Positions 5,677-6,217 of a stretch of 6,217 nt of DNA are shown here, piece after piece. The notes under the pieces were generated by a model that ran no database searches, was not told the origin of the DNA, and saw nothing but the letters and a program-made list of their open reading frames with translations. Every line of letters starts with the position of its first letter. Within the stretch, counting starts at the first letter, position 1. The position numbers and the translations under genes were made by a program. This DNA comes from JBAYVY01 sp041674345 (lineage in GTDB: Bacteria; Planctomycetota; Phycisphaerae; Phycisphaerales; Zrk34), in assembly GCA_041674345.1 (NCBI GenBank), contig JBAYVY010000228.1:1-6217 (forward strand), in the 5' to 3' direction.

Positions 5677-5731
5677 CCTGCCGATACGCTTGATGCCGCC
5701 ATCGGGATTTGCCCGTGCCGCCCGGAGTTTG

Positions 5732-6217
5732 ATGATCCAGATGATTCGACTCATTCCATCCAGGGTTGTTCGCATTCCGTTATATTCCCATCTCCTCCGC
5801 ATCGCTCCGCCGCTGGTGCTCCTGGCGGTCATCGTGTCCGCTTCGCGGATCACCCGTGCCGACGACACCGCGATCGCCTACGTCCCCGACCCCGCCGATC
5901 TGCTCGATCCGCCCGACAACCCAAACTTCCAGGGGCCAAACTTCCGGTGGCAGGGGCTGGACTTCCGGGGGCAGGGGCTGGACTTCCGGGGGTGGACGGA
6001 TGCCGACTGTAATGGTTGCCACACCACACAGGCCGGGTACTCCCATCCGGTCAACATCAAGCCCCCGATGGCCGTTCCCTCGCATCTGCCCCTGGTGGCC
6101 GGGCGGGTCGCCTGCATCACCTGTCACGACAATTCCAGTGCCGCCGCACACGCCCAGGCGCGACAATCCCACACCCCCATGCTTCGTCCATCCGCCGCCG
6201 CCAATTTCTGCACCCAA
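5732..6217 (+). CDS. Multihaem c-type cytochrome, divergent, 3' end outside window
   Basis: There are 162 codons in frame to the right edge with no stop. ATG 5732 has GGAG 4 nt upstream. ATG 5741, with 13 nt spacing, is the alternative and differs by three residues. A long basic n-region is followed by the hydrophobic stretch APPLVLLAVIVSAS and a likely cleavage after A43 (TRA before DD). Two complete haem motifs are visible: CNGCH (93-97) and CITCH (128-132). The last codons read F-C160-T-Q, which looks like the first half of a third motif cut by the edge. The sequence GYSHPVNI, then HLPLVAGRVACITCHD, is typical of doubled-CXXCH cytochromes. Residues about 67-87 contain three copies of a heptad (GPNFRWQ, GLDFRGQ, GLDFRGW) just before haem 1. 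It diverges from the tetrahaem gene across 345 bp, so the two may share a control region. Partner and redox role are unknown. Confidence 0.9.
   Translation, partial: MIQMIRLIPSRVVRIPLYSHLLRIAPPLVLLAVIVSASRITRADDTAIAYVPDPADLLDPPDNPNFQGPNFRWQGLDFRGQGLDFRGWTDADCNGCHTTQAGYSHPVNIKPPMAVPSHLPLVAGRVACITCHDNSSAAAHAQARQSHTPMLRPSAAANFCTQ
5930..5992. repeat. 21-bp tandem repeat in the divergent cytochrome
   Basis: There are three 21-bp units (5930-5950, 5951-5971, 5972-5992). The last two are identical and the first differs at a few positions. They encode three seven-residue repeats ahead of the first haem motif. The perfect identity of two copies suggests recent duplication. Confidence 0.85.

Larger units (their letters stand above)
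5387..5731. other. Divergent intergenic region (345 bp)
   Basis: It separates the tetrahaem gene (minus) from the multihaem gene (plus). It holds the right inverted-repeat arm, the weak minus-strand promoter candidate, the 11-bp direct repeat pair and the two ribosome binding sites at its ends. It has a locally AT-richer stretch around 5535-5600. No convincing small gene or tRNA is visible. Open frames that cross it lack ribosome binding sites and coherent composition. Confidence 0.6.

Noticed and set aside
5780..6217. 145-codon minus-strand frame at the right end
   Set aside because: It lies opposite the haem-motif-bearing plus-strand gene and shows only Gly-rich repeat translation with no coherent features.

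Overview
The window (GC-rich, roughly 60% by eye) is a dense cluster of c-type cytochrome and cell-surface genes. Five genes are read on the minus strand and a sixth diverges on the plus strand. Eleven complete CXXCH haem-attachment motifs are visible, and a twelfth is cut by the right edge. Every complete protein, and both proteins cut by the window edges, carries a signal peptide or lipobox. This fits a Gram-negative bacterium with an outer membrane and a respiratory or extracellular electron-transfer lifestyle. The style of the cytochromes (doubled-CXXCH families) and the GC content would suit a planctomycete-like or Geobacter/Desulfuromonas-like anaerobe. I cannot fix the phylum from this window.

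Layout, in transcription order on the minus strand: (1) a secreted tetrahaem cytochrome (5386-4712), whose motif order resembles the OmcE type of filament-forming cytochrome; (2) after a 171-nt gap with a strong hairpin, a lipoprotein with a six-bladed NHL beta-propeller and a Pro/Gly-rich tail (4540-3179); (3) 7 nt later, a pentahaem cytochrome with a lipobox (3171-2443); (4) overlapping it by 4 nt, a 693-residue outer-membrane beta-barrel with a GTG start (2446-365); (5) 10 nt later, a second NHL-type lipoprotein that runs off the left edge (354 to before 1). Genes 2-5 are spaced like one operon. On the plus strand, a multihaem cytochrome starts at 5732 and runs off the right edge. The 345-bp divergent intergenic region should hold the promoters for both directions.

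Working model (inference): the beta-barrel and the pentahaem lipoprotein form a trans-outer-membrane electron conduit. The tetrahaem protein is the abundant extracellular carrier or filament subunit. The two propeller lipoproteins are surface or periplasmic assembly partners. The hairpin after the tetrahaem gene would let that gene be expressed above its companions.

DNA-level oddities include a roughly 30-bp imperfect inverted repeat (16-bp perfect core) flanking the tetrahaem gene, and three in-frame G-rich tandem repeats (9-, 12- and 21-bp units) in three different genes, all built around TTCCGGGGG on the plus strand. There is also an 11-bp direct repeat spaced 32 bp apart in the divergent promoter region. 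No RNA genes, mobile-element genes or CRISPR arrays were seen.
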